In this document: in pieces, positions 52,126 through 60,941 of the stretch | Layout of the letters: each line of letters starts with the position of its first letter | Position numbering within the stretch: the stretch's first letter is position 1 | Origin: Planctomycetales bacterium | GTDB lineage: Bacteria; Planctomycetota; Planctomycetia; Planctomycetales; Planctomycetaceae | NCBI GenBank assembly: GCA_028285345.1 | Contig: JANQPT010000014.1 | Location: 124,001 to 188,000, forward strand | Direction of reading: 5' to 3' | Length of the DNA stretch: 64,000 nt | Made by a program: the position numbers and the translations under genes | Notes under the pieces: generated by a model | Seen by the model: only the letters and a program-made list of their open reading frames with translations | What the model was told of the DNA's origin: nothing | The model's database searches: none

Positions 52126-54141
52126 ATGTCCGAGACGCCGCAAATCTCTCCGGATGATATCACGGAACTTGACGAGGGCACCCGAAAAGTCCCCGCCGAC
52201 CAGATGCCCGGCGTGCCGCAGATGCCGCGCTGGAATGTGGGCGAACTGGTCGATGCTCCGAAATTCACCTGGAAAAAATGGACGATGCTGCTTGGCCCCG
52301 GACTGCTCATGGGCGGGGCGGCAATCGGCGGCGGAGAGTGGCTGATGGGGCCGTTGGTGACCGCCAAATACGGCGGCAGCCTGCTCTGGCTGGCCACGCT
52401 CAGTATCTTGGGGCAGGTGATCTACAACTTGGAGATCAGCCGCTACACACTCTACACCGGAGAACCGATCTTCACCGGAAAATTCCGGATGGTGCCCGGT
52501 CCGATGTTTTGGGTGTTCATTTACCTGCTGCTCGATTTCGGGTCGGTGTTCCCCTATTTGGCGGCCAACGCCGCGACGCCGCTGGCGTCGGTGATCCTGG
52601 GTCACATCCCCAATCCTGACGACAAATGGATGGAGTTCGGTTCCACGCAGTATTACGAGCGCGATTTGTTGCGCCTGCTCGGCTATCTGATCTTTCTGGC
52701 CGCGATGGTTCCCTTGATCTTCGGTGGCAAGATTTACAATGCGCTGAAAGCGCTGATGTCGTTTAAGATCGTGACCGTGATGGGATTCTTGCTGGTGATA
52801 GCAATTTTCTTTTCCACCTCCGCCACTTGGATGGATATTTTCGGTGGCTTTGTGAAATTCGGCAATGTGCCGATTCGGCGCAGCGAGGATCTGAACAAAA
52901 ACCGGAAGCTCGACCCCGGCGAAGATTGGGACAACGACGGACGTCTCGACGTGCGGGAACCGTCATTGGACATGAAGTTCGATACCGACGGAGATGGCGT
53001 CAACGACGCCACCGACATTTATGAAAAGGGGCAAGCCGACAATATGGTGTCAATCGGCAGCGGCGACGACCGCAAGTTTTGGCCTGATCTGGATCAGGAC
53101 GGCAAGCCCGACAAGACGGTCATGCTCGACACCGACGATGACGACGTGCCGGACAAAGCGTTTCCTCTCGATGCGGATCAAGACGGCAAGTTAGACCCCT
53201 TCGTCGACATTGACGGTCCCAACGAGCAGGGCGACGTCACCCGCGACGGCGATAACGTCGCCAACGTGTTTACGACACTTGCTCGTGGCGAGCCGTTTCC
53301 CAAAATCGATTGGTCAATGGTCGCTTTTCTGTCGGCATTGGTGGCGATCTCCGGATCGGGCGGCCTGTCCAACACGCCGATCAGTAACTACACCCGCGAT
53401 CAAGGTTGGGGAATGGGGCACCATGTGGGCGCGATTCCCAGCGTGATCGGCGGGCAGGATATCCAGCTATCGCATGAGGGGACGGTCTTTCTCGTCGATG
53501 AACAGACCCTGCCGCGCTGGAAGCGCTGGTACAAGCACATCCTCCGCGACCAATTGGTTGTCTGGATGCCCGCATGTTTCTTGGGGTTGGCACTACCCAG
53601 CATGCTTTCGGTCCAATTCCTGCCGCGGGGGACGGTTGTTACCGACCAATGGACCGCCGCCGGGATGACGGCCGGCGCCGTGCAGACCGCCGTGCAGACG
53701 GAAGCGGGCACGATGCTCGGCTCGATGGCCTGGTTCATGGTGCTGTTTTGTGGATTCCTCGTGCTTGCGCCAAGCATGGCGACGTCGGCGGACGGTGTGA
53801 TCCGCCGCTGGGTCGACGTCTTCTGGACTGCCAGCCCTCACTTGCAGAAAGTGCAGCCGAAGAACATCCGCTATGTCTATTTCGCCGTGCTGACGGTCTA
53901 CGCGCTGTTCGGATTGACGATGCTTTCACTCGGCAAACCGGTTGCGCTGTTACTCATCGCCACGACGATCTTCAACTTCGCGCTCGGCTTTAGTTGCTGG
54001 CACACGCTATGGCTCAATCTCGTGCTGCTGCCCAAAGCGCTGCGCCCCGGTTGGTTCGCCCGCATCTCGCTGTTCTTAGCGGGCTGTTTCTTCTGGACAG
54101 TCGCCACCATCTCCGCCCTGAATAAGTTTGGAGTCATCTGA
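52126..54141 (+). CDS. Nramp-like membrane transporter with inserted EF-hand/TSP3-type calcium loops
   Basis: A 671-residue protein. ATG 52126 has a strong GAGG site; starts at 52033 (TTG) and 52051 are possible. The helices LLGPGLLMGGAAIGGGEWL, LLWLATLSILGQVIYNL, FWVFIYLLLDFGSVF and later FMVLFCGFLVLAPSM follow the Nramp/LeuT fold. The canonical DPGN motif of helix one reads GGGE here, and the helix-six MPH is absent (SGSGGLSNTPISNY). Between two helices, residues 255-360 hold six DxDxDG-type loops: DLNKNRKLDPGE (255), DWDNDGRLDVRE (267), DTDGDGVND (286), DLDQDGKPD (321), DTDDDDVPD (335) and DADQDGKLD (349). The first two have the Glu-12 of true EF-hands. The substrate is unknown; a calcium-sensing insert is likely. 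Confidence 0.85.
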   Translation: MSETPQISPDDITELDEGTRKVPADQMPGVPQMPRWNVGELVDAPKFTWKKWTMLLGPGLLMGGAAIGGGEWLMGPLVTAKYGGSLLWLATLSILGQVIYNLEISRYTLYTGEPIFTGKFRMVPGPMFWVFIYLLLDFGSVFPYLAANAATPLASVILGHIPNPDDKWMEFGSTQYYERDLLRLLGYLIFLAAMVPLIFGGKIYNALKALMSFKIVTVMGFLLVIAIFFSTSATWMDIFGGFVKFGNVPIRRSEDLNKNRKLDPGEDWDNDGRLDVREPSLDMKFDTDGDGVNDATDIYEKGQADNMVSIGSGDDRKFWPDLDQDGKPDKTVMLDTDDDDVPDKAFPLDADQDGKLDPFVDIDGPNEQGDVTRDGDNVANVFTTLARGEPFPKIDWSMVAFLSALVAISGSGGLSNTPISNYTRDQGWGMGHHVGAIPSVIGGQDIQLSHEGTVFLVDEQTLPRWKRWYKHILRDQLVVWMPACFLGLALPSMLSVQFLPRGTVVTDQWTAAGMTAGAVQTAVQTEAGTMLGSMAWFMVLFCGFLVLAPSMATSADGVIRRWVDVFWTASPHLQKVQPKNIRYVYFAVLTVYALFGLTMLSLGKPVALLLIATTIFNFALGFSCWHTLWLNLVLLPKALRPGWFARISLFLAGCFFWTVATISALNKFGVI

Positions 54142-54375
54142 AGCCGATTTGGGCTTTACGAGAGTCAACAAACGGCAAGCCGCAATTGCGGAGCGTGAAG
54201 ATTTGGGGTTTGGGTGCATCGCCGCAACGGGACCACGAATCCCGCAGGGTTTTGTGCAGGTTTTTCTGGCAGCACGCAGTAGAGTAGGCCCTGAGAGGGC
54301 ACTAGCGTGGCCGTGTGGCGTGCGTTAGCATGGAACGGTAGAGATTTCTGTGACGTTTCAGAGCCGTTCCGCGAA

Positions 54376-57300
54376 ATGCATTACGTTCCCGAATCTGCCC
54401 GCGCGTTTCTGCAAGGCGGCGGAAACCAATCCGATGACGACGAGGCGATCAGTTTTCATTACGCCTCTGCGCCGCTCTATTTACTGACGGCGATCGTCGG
54501 GGCGTTGCTCGCGGCCGATTTCGTGATCGAGATCAGCGACAATCCCGCCTGGGAGCCATATTTGACGGTGTGGGGCTTCCGTTTGGCGCTTCTGGCAGCG
54601 GTGGCGGGCGGGGCGCGAATTCTGTACCAAACGCTCGAAGGCCTGTTCGAGGGCCGTGTTGGGGCCGACTTGGCGCTGACGATTGCTTGTTTGGCGGCGA
54701 TTCTGTTGGGTGAATTCGGCGTTGCGGCGCTCGTCGTTTTCATCGCCCTCTGCGGCGAGAGCATCGAAGGCTATACCAACTCCAAGGCTCGGCAGGCGAT
54801 GCTGAGCATCTTTAATCTGCGGCCGAAGACGGCGCACGTCCTGCGCGACGGGCAGGAGCTGGATATTGACCTTGAGCAGGTGGCGATCGGTGAAACGGTG
54901 GTCGTACGGCCCGGTGAGAGGATTCCCGTCGATGGGCGGGTGGTCGCGGGAACGTCGGCGGTCGATCAGAGCTCGCTGACCGGTGAGAGTTTGCCGATCG
55001 ACAAGACGCCCGGCGACGAAGTCTTTACGGGAACACTCAATCAATTCGGTTCGCTCTCGGTCGAGGTGGAGAAAACCGGTGACGAGACGACCTTCGGCCA
55101 AGTGGTGCAAATGGTGGCCGAAGCAACCGAGCGCAAGACGCCGATCGAGCGGACGGCGGACCGGCTGGCGCGATACTTTCTGCCGGTCGTGCTGTTCGCC
55201 GCATTGTTGACGCTCATCGGGTGGCGAATCACCGCCGGCGAGTGGCGAGCGGGATACTTGCCTGCACTGGGTGTATTAGTGGTGGCCTGCCCCTGCCCGC
55301 TGATTCTGGCCACACCGAGTGCCGTGATGGCGGCGCTGGCTTGGCTGGCGCGAAACGGTGTGGTGACCAAGGGCTCGATCGCACTGGAGCGATTGGCCAA
55401 GATCGATAGCATCGCGTTTGACAAGACCGGCACGTTGACCCGCGGCGAGCCGTCGCTGGGTACGGTGCTCACACTGGGAAACTTTGACGAAAACGAATTG
55501 CTACGGATTGCCGCCGCCGCCGAAAAACGCAGTGAGCATCTGCTGGCCCGTCTGATCGTGCGTGAGGCGGAGAGCCGCAATCAGGTCGTCCCCGCCGTCG
55601 ACGAGTTCGTGGCTCATCCGGGCTGCGGCGTCTCCGCACAACTGCGGGGCACTTCGATTGGTCCGTCGTATTCCGATCAATCGCACACCGTGATCGTCGG
55701 CAATCGTAGATTGCTGGAAGCGGAAGGCATCGACTTTCCGGACCACGTCGTACAACGTTTAGAGGAAGCGAGCAGTTCCGGGCCGACCCAGCTATTGGTG
55801 GCGCTCGACGGCGAACTGATCGGCGCCGTCGGCGTGCGGGACACCCTGCGTCCCGAAGCCCGCGCCGTGCTGGCGGAATTGCGCGACGAGGGTGTCGAGT
55901 CATTTGCGCTGCTCACTGGCGACCGCGCCGACCCGGCCGAGACGGTGGCCGCCTCGCTGAGCGATATTGACGAAGTCGCCGCCGACCTGCTGCCGACCGA
56001 CAAAGCGAAGTGGATCGAACAACAGACCAAGGCCGGTAAGAAAGTCGCCATGGTCGGCGACGGCGTCAATGACGCCCCGGCACTCGCCTCAGCCACGGTC
56101 GGAATCGCCCTGGGCGGCGTGGGCAGCGATATCGCGGCCGAAGCGGGCGATCTGGTGCTGATGGGCGATCCGTTGGCTCCGCTGCCGGGCCTACTGCGGC
56201 TTTCACGGCAATTGGTCCGCGTGATCAGCCAGAGCATCTACATTTTCGCGTTCGGCATGAACGGGCTCGGCGTAATCCTTTGTGCCTGGGGAATCCTCAG
56301 CCCGGTCGGCGGTGCGATCTTCCACGAAGTCGCCTCGCTCGCGGTAATGTTGAATTCCATGCGTTTGCTGTGGTTCGAACGCTGGGACGAAACGCGAGTG
56401 GGCCGGTGCGCAGAAGCGTGCGGACAATTCTTGGAACGGGCGACGGTCGCGCTGTCGCCGTCGCGGTTGGCGTTTATCCTCGTCCGAAATTGGGCGATGC
56501 TAGCCAAAGTCTCCTGTTCGCTGCTGCTCATCTATTGGCTCCTATCGAATGCGGTCGTCATTCGCGAAGATGAGTCCGCGCTCGTCACCCGGTATGGCAA
56601 GCATGTGGCGACTCTGGACGCCGGTTTTCATTTTCGCTGGCCCGCGCCGCTGGAAACGGTCCGCCGTCAGAAGGTCGGCCAAGTTCGCAACATCCAACTC
56701 GGATTCCGCTCGACAGCCTCCGCGGCGGAGAACCGAGCCGCCTTGCCGGTTGAATGGCAGACGGAACACGCCCAAGCCGAATACGAGCCGCGTCCCGCCG
56801 AGGCACTGATCCTGACAGGAGATGAGGTGCCGGTCGAAATGACGGCCGAGTTGCAATACCGTATCCGCGATTTGCGGCAATTCAGCTACAGCAACGCCGA
56901 TCCCGAAACCGTCTTGCGTGCGACTGCCGAAGGCCGCCTACGGTCCCTGGCGGCGCGTCTTCCGCTCGACGGCATCTTGACAGACCTCCGACAACAACTC
57001 GAAGCCGACTGCCTGGCGGCGATTCAACAAGCGGCCGACGCCTACGAATTGGGCGTGGAGATCACTGGCATGAACCTGCTGGACGTCCATCCGCCGATTG
57101 CCGTCGTCCCCGCTTACCGCGATGTTGCCGATGCCATGGAAATGAAAGAGAAACTGGTCAACGACGCACAGGCGTACTATGCCCGCAATGTGCTCGAAGC
57201 GGCCGGAGAACGCGCAATTCGCCACTTGAGCGAATCGACGAGCGACATCCAGTCAGCGCCAACGTCGACGACGGGGGGTGTCTCCGACTGGGAACTCGAT

Positions 57301-57675
57301 GACGAACAGTGGGCGGCGCTGGTTGCCGAGACGGACGGTAAGAGTCTGCTGTCGGGAGAAGCGGCGACCAAACTCCACGCCGCCCATCACGCGCGAGCGC
57401 AGAAGGTGCAATCCGCCACGGGCGAAGCGGCACGCTTTCGAGAATTGCTCGCCGCCCATCAGAGCAGCCCGCCGCTGACAAGATTGCAAATGTACTGGCA
57501 AACGGTCGAACGCGTGCTGGCGGCGCGGCCGTTGACAATCATCGATCCCAACGTTGCCGGACGGCAGCATTTGTACTTGGTCGATCCGGAACGATTCGGC
57601 CTGGGCAATTCGCCGCTGTTACCACAATACCAAGACGAAGAAGAACAACCGCTGGTCGGCAAACCAGAACCATAA
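54376..57675 (+). CDS. P1B-type metal ATPase fused to an SPFH (HflK-like) domain
   Basis: A continuous 1099-residue frame joins two families. Residues 1-700 are a heavy-metal P-type ATPase: helices from about 33, TGES (202-205), the ion-path CPC (305-307) in [15 protein letters not shown], phosphorylation Asp349 in DKTGTLT, and GDGVND (561-566). No N-terminal HMA domain is seen. The family's HP dipeptide reads HL (His388-Leu389, SEHLLARLI). After a helix near 705-726, residues 727-1000 are an SPFH domain ([35 protein letters not shown]), ending with an HflK-like coiled region ([23 protein letters not shown]). Starting at GTG 54307 would add 23 residues. The transported metal is undetermined. 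Two further SPFH genes follow. Confidence 0.9.
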   Translation: MHYVPESARAFLQGGGNQSDDDEAISFHYASAPLYLLTAIVGALLAADFVIEISDNPAWEPYLTVWGFRLALLAAVAGGARILYQTLEGLFEGRVGADLALTIACLAAILLGEFGVAALVVFIALCGESIEGYTNSKARQAMLSIFNLRPKTAHVLRDGQELDIDLEQVAIGETVVVRPGERIPVDGRVVAGTSAVDQSSLTGESLPIDKTPGDEVFTGTLNQFGSLSVEVEKTGDETTFGQVVQMVAEATERKTPIERTADRLARYFLPVVLFAALLTLIGWRITAGEWRAGYLPALGVLVVACPCPLILATPSAVMAALAWLARNGVVTKGSIALERLAKIDSIAFDKTGTLTRGEPSLGTVLTLGNFDENELLRIAAAAEKRSEHLLARLIVREAESRNQVVPAVDEFVAHPGCGVSAQLRGTSIGPSYSDQSHTVIVGNRRLLEAEGIDFPDHVVQRLEEASSSGPTQLLVALDGELIGAVGVRDTLRPEARAVLAELRDEGVESFALLTGDRADPAETVAASLSDIDEVAADLLPTDKAKWIEQQTKAGKKVAMVGDGVNDAPALASATVGIALGGVGSDIAAEAGDLVLMGDPLAPLPGLLRLSRQLVRVISQSIYIFAFGMNGLGVILCAWGILSPVGGAIFHEVASLAVMLNSMRLLWFERWDETRVGRCAEACGQFLERATVALSPSRLAFILVRNWAMLAKVSCSLLLIYWLLSNAVVIREDESALVTRYGKHVATLDAGFHFRWPAPLETVRRQKVGQVRNIQLGFRSTASAAENRAALPVEWQTEHAQAEYEPRPAEALILTGDEVPVEMTAELQYRIRDLRQFSYSNADPETVLRATAEGRLRSLAARLPLDGILTDLRQQLEADCLAAIQQAADAYELGVEITGMNLLDVHPPIAVVPAYRDVADAMEMKEKLVNDAQAYYARNVLEAAGERAIRHLSESTSDIQSAPTSTTGGVSDWELDDEQWAALVAETDGKSLLSGEAATKLHAAHHARAQKVQSATGEAARFRELLAAHQSSPPLTRLQMYWQTVERVLAARPLTIIDPNVAGRQHLYLVDPERFGLGNSPLLPQYQDEEEQPLVGKPEP

Positions 57676-57693
57676 CCAAATCAGCTGCAGCGG

Positions 57694-57778
57694 TTTAGGC
57701 TGCAGGCTTGAGGCTGGAGGCTGTAGGAGGCGTTCATTGCCCCGCCCTACAGCCTCAAGCCTCAGCCCTCACGCCTAA
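57694..57778. repeat. Imperfect palindrome of the CCTACAGCCTC type
   Basis: TTAGGCTGCAGGCTTGAGGC on the left pairs with CCTACAGCCTCAAGCCTCAG and CACGCCTAA on the right. It occupies nearly the whole gap between the ATPase fusion and the HflC-like gene, without a T-tract. A degraded relative lies at 20899-20967. Confidence 0.65.
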
Positions 57779-57796
57779 TTGACGAGTTGAAAAACG

Positions 57797-58954
57797 ATGA
57801 GTAATAACGAAACGGAACAATCCAATCAGTCTTCCCCCGGCGGCGGCTTCGCGCGGCGGGTTTTTCGCACGCTCCTTCTGTGGGGCGGGATTACGCTAAT
57901 CGTGTGCTTGTTGATCAGTTGCGTCGTGTTCGTCGACGAAACCGAGTACGTGCTGGTCGAACGGCTGGGCGATATCACGGCGGTTTATGATCGCGACAGC
58001 GACCGCGGACTGCATTTCAAACTGCCGTGGCCGATCGACACTGTGCGGGTATTCGACCGGCGGCTGCAACTGCTCGATCCACCGGGACGCGAGCTGTTCA
58101 CCGGCGACAAGAAGAACATCACCGTCGACAGTTACTTGTGTTGGAAGATCGCGCCCGCGGCGGCGGAAGCGACCTCGATCGAGGACCGTCCGGTGGTTCG
58201 ATTCTTCAAGGCGTTGGGCAACGTCTCGACTGCGGAGGACCGGCTGCAATCGCGGCTGCAGTCGCTGCTCTCCGCCGAGTTCGGACGCGTGGAACTCTCA
58301 GAACTGCTGGGCGTTGAGGATTCCGAAGCGGGTCCGTCCGGTGACAGTTCGCTCGACGCGCTGACTCGGCGGCTGCTAACGCGTTTCGACGAAACGGGCG
58401 AAGCGGGCGCGTCGCCGCGTCAGGCACTGGGGATCGAAATCGTCGACGTGCGAATCAAACGGATCAACCTGCCCGAAGGGAACCGTTTTTCCGTCTTCGA
58501 GCGGATGAAGAGCGAACGCAAGAAGATCGCCGACCGTTACCGCAGCGCGGGACTGGCGGAAAACCAAGTGATCCGCAGCCAGGCAGACCGACAGCGGGAG
58601 GAAATCCTCGCCAAGGCGGACGCCGACGCCCAGCGGATTCGCGGCGAGGGTGAAGCCGAAGCGCTGCGAATTCTCAACCAGGCGCACGCGCTCGATCCGG
58701 AATTCTATCGCTTCGAGCGGACACTGCAGTCGTATCACAAGATTCTCAATGAGCGGACAACGCTCGTCCTCTCCGCTTCCAGCGCACTGCTGAAACTACT
58801 AACTGAAGGCATCCCCGATGCGCCGCCGGCCGAGCCGGACGCAGAATCGCCGACGCAACCCAAGCCTTCCGACGATCCGAGCAAACGCGTCTCACAAGCT
58901 GACGAACCGGCAATCGACATCCCGAGCAAGACTGCTCCAGGAGGGATGCCGTGA
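57797..58954 (+). CDS. HflC-like SPFH membrane protein
   Basis: A 385-residue protein with one N-terminal helix (TLLLWGGITLIVCLLISCVVF, residues 25-45) and an SPFH domain (TEYVLVERLGDITAVY, GLHFKLPWPIDTVRVFDRR). The charged helix ADRQREEILAKADADAQRIR and GEGEAEALRILNQAHALDPE, FYRFERTLQSY are the HflC signature region. In E. coli HflC pairs with HflK as a cage around FtsH. The C-terminal 60 residues are Pro/Ala/Ser-rich and not part of the family. ATG 57797 follows the palindrome; the next gene overlaps its stop by four bases, so the two are coupled. Confidence 0.88.
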   Translation: MSNNETEQSNQSSPGGGFARRVFRTLLLWGGITLIVCLLISCVVFVDETEYVLVERLGDITAVYDRDSDRGLHFKLPWPIDTVRVFDRRLQLLDPPGRELFTGDKKNITVDSYLCWKIAPAAAEATSIEDRPVVRFFKALGNVSTAEDRLQSRLQSLLSAEFGRVELSELLGVEDSEAGPSGDSSLDALTRRLLTRFDETGEAGASPRQALGIEIVDVRIKRINLPEGNRFSVFERMKSERKKIADRYRSAGLAENQVIRSQADRQREEILAKADADAQRIRGEGEAEALRILNQAHALDPEFYRFERTLQSYHKILNERTTLVLSASSALLKLLTEGIPDAPPAEPDAESPTQPKPSDDPSKRVSQADEPAIDIPSKTAPGGMP

Positions 58955-59910
58955 AGCGATTGCTGATTGTCACGGGGCTTCTCGCCGTTGCCTATGTCGC
59001 CAGCGGGTTTTATATCGTCAAAGGGAACGAAAAGGCGCTGGTCCGCCGTTTCGGAAAGGCCCAATTGCCGCTGGTGGGCAGCGGACTGCATTACGCGCTG
59101 CCGTGGCCGATGAGCACAGTCTCGCGGATCAACCCCAACGAGGTCCGCACGCTGCAAGTCGGCGGCGCGGTCTCGGAACTAATCGAGGGGGATCAGTTTC
59201 TATTGGCGGCCCAACAATATCAGTCGAGCGAATTTCTCACCGGCGACAAGAACATCCTCAACCTCCAGGTCAATGTCCAATTTCGCCTCTCCGAGGCGGG
59301 CGCGGCCGAATACTTGTTCGGTTCCGTTAATCCCGAAGCCCATCTGCGGTTAATCACTGAGTCGCTGGTCGCCGACGTCGTCGCACGCAGCGGCGTTGAT
59401 TTCGTCCATCCGCTCGGATTGGCGGAATTGCGGGCCATATTGACCCGCCGCGTCGATGAACTGGTCACCAGCCACAACTTGGGCATCGTGATCGAAAACG
59501 TAACCATCGAGGGCGTGAGCCCTCCACTACTGGTCAAACAGGCGTTTTTGGATGTCTCCAATGCTCGCGCTTCCAAAGAACGATTTATCAACGAGGCACA
59601 AGCCTATCGCGAACAGACGGTTGCAGCAGCGCATGCCGACGCACGACAATTGTCCGACCGTGCGAAAACCGCGCGGCGAACTTCGATCGAATCGGCACGA
59701 GGCAAAGCCGACCGTTTCCGCAATATCGTCGCCCAGTTTCGCGCCGACGAGCAAAGTGGTGTGCAAACCTATGCACAATCGCGGCAGATGGCCCAACGGC
59801 AAATGTATATTGAAATGCTGGAAACGATCATTCCCAAACTCGCCGGCAAAACGCTGCTGGACAGCGACAAGCCGGTGAATCTGACGATCTTTCCGGAAAC
59901 CAGTGAGTAG
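58951..59910 (+). CDS. HflK-like SPFH membrane protein
   Basis: A 319-residue protein beginning with GTG in the ATGA-type overlap with the preceding gene. One N-terminal helix (LLIVTGLLAVAYVASGFYIV) is followed by the SPFH domain (GNEKALVRRFGKAQLPLV, GLHYALPWPMSTVSRI, FLTGDKNILNLQVNVQFRL). The coiled region ASKERFINEAQAYREQTV, then RQMYIEMLETIIPKLAGKTLL, is HflK-type. Together with the HflC-like gene and the SPFH tail of the metal ATPase it makes three SPFH polypeptides in a row. FtsH itself is not present. The likely product is a membrane scaffold built with its two neighbours. Confidence 0.9.
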   Translation: MKRLLIVTGLLAVAYVASGFYIVKGNEKALVRRFGKAQLPLVGSGLHYALPWPMSTVSRINPNEVRTLQVGGAVSELIEGDQFLLAAQQYQSSEFLTGDKNILNLQVNVQFRLSEAGAAEYLFGSVNPEAHLRLITESLVADVVARSGVDFVHPLGLAELRAILTRRVDELVTSHNLGIVIENVTIEGVSPPLLVKQAFLDVSNARASKERFINEAQAYREQTVAAAHADARQLSDRAKTARRTSIESARGKADRFRNIVAQFRADEQSGVQTYAQSRQMAQRQMYIEMLETIIPKLAGKTLLDSDKPVNLTIFPETSE

Positions 59911-59929
59911 TTCACCACGGAGTTATTCA

Positions 59930-60107
59930 CCACGGAGACACGGAGGACACGGAGTTTTCATAAATCCGAAGCACGAATTTCGAAATCCTAAACAAATTCA
60001 AAATTCAAATGACAGAAACGTTTTGACTTTTTGGTCATTCGTGCTCTGAATTTGTTTCGAATTTCGTGCTTCGGATTTCGAGTTTCAATATCTCCGTGTC
60101 TCCGTGG
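59930..60107. repeat. Composite inverted repeat, 178 bp
   Basis: Outer arms CCACGGAGACACGGAG (59930-59945) and CTCCGTGTCTCCGTGG (60092-60107) are exact complements. Inner arms around AAATCCGAAGCACGAA (59962-59999) and TTCGTGCTTCGGATTT (60048-60078) pair over about 30 bases with a 7-base bulge. It fills the gap between the HflK-like gene and mqnA. Such elements are common in environmental bacteria and resemble miniature transposable elements; no target duplication was identified. Confidence 0.85.
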
Positions 60108-60140
60108 TTTCAATCGAATTCAGAACGGATTGTTTGACCC

Positions 60141-60941
60141 ATGACCGTGCGAATCGGCGCCGTCAGTTATTTGAATTCCAAGCCGCTGATTGAAGGCTTG
60201 GCGGACGCGCAGCCTGAATTTGAACTCGTGCTCGATTATCCCAGCCGCCTGGCGGATGATTTGGCACGGGGCGACTTGGATGTCGCGCTGGTTCCTTCGA
60301 TCGCCTGCCTGCAGAACCCGGACTACGAAGTGATTTCCGACGCCTGTGTCGCTTCTTGCGGGCCGGTGCTCAGCGTGAAACTCTTTTCGCGCGTGCCGGT
60401 TTCGCAAATCCGGACGTTGGCGCTCGATCAAGGTTCCCGCACCAGTGTCACGTTAATCCAAATCCTGTTGGCGGAACGATTCGATTTGCGACCCGAGTTG
60501 ATGCCGCTGCCGTTAGACTGCACAGCGGCCGATTGCCCAGCCGATGCACTCTTGATGATCGGCGACCGCGCAATTCACTCGCCGCCGGAGGATTTTGCCG
60601 AGACATGGGATCTCGGCGAGGAGTGGATGAACGGCACGGGCCTGCCGTTTGTGTTCGCGATGTGGGTCGCGCACCGCGAGACAGCCCTGCCGGGCGTTGA
60701 GGAAGCGTTTAGTGCTGCGCGGGATAGCGGCGTGGCAAATCTGGAAGCGATCGCCCGCCGCGAAGCGCCGCAATTGGGCATTTCGCCGGCCACCACAATT
60801 GACTACCTCACACAGAACCTCTATTACCGGTTGGGAGAGCGGGAACGTCTCGGTCTGACCAAGTTTTACGAGTTGGCCGTGCAGTACGGTTTGGCTCCGG
60901 AGGGAGTGGATCTTGTCTTCAGAAATTGCGCCACTACTTGA
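60141..60941 (+). CDS. mqnA: Chorismate dehydratase MqnA
   Basis: First step of the futalosine route to menaquinone: chorismate is dehydrated to 3-enolpyruvylbenzoate. The 266-residue protein has the periplasmic-binding-like fold of the family but no signal peptide. VRIGAVSYLNSKPLIEGL and LARGDLDVALVPSIACL are diagnostic, as is DQGSRTSVTLIQILL. The ATG is at 60141. The mqnC gene begins 29 bases before the stop of mqnA, so the two are translationally coupled. MqnB, MqnD and MqnE are not in this window. Confidence 0.93.
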   Translation: MTVRIGAVSYLNSKPLIEGLADAQPEFELVLDYPSRLADDLARGDLDVALVPSIACLQNPDYEVISDACVASCGPVLSVKLFSRVPVSQIRTLALDQGSRTSVTLIQILLAERFDLRPELMPLPLDCTAADCPADALLMIGDRAIHSPPEDFAETWDLGEEWMNGTGLPFVFAMWVAHRETALPGVEEAFSAARDSGVANLEAIARREAPQLGISPATTIDYLTQNLYYRLGERERLGLTKFYELAVQYGLAPEGVDLVFRNCATT

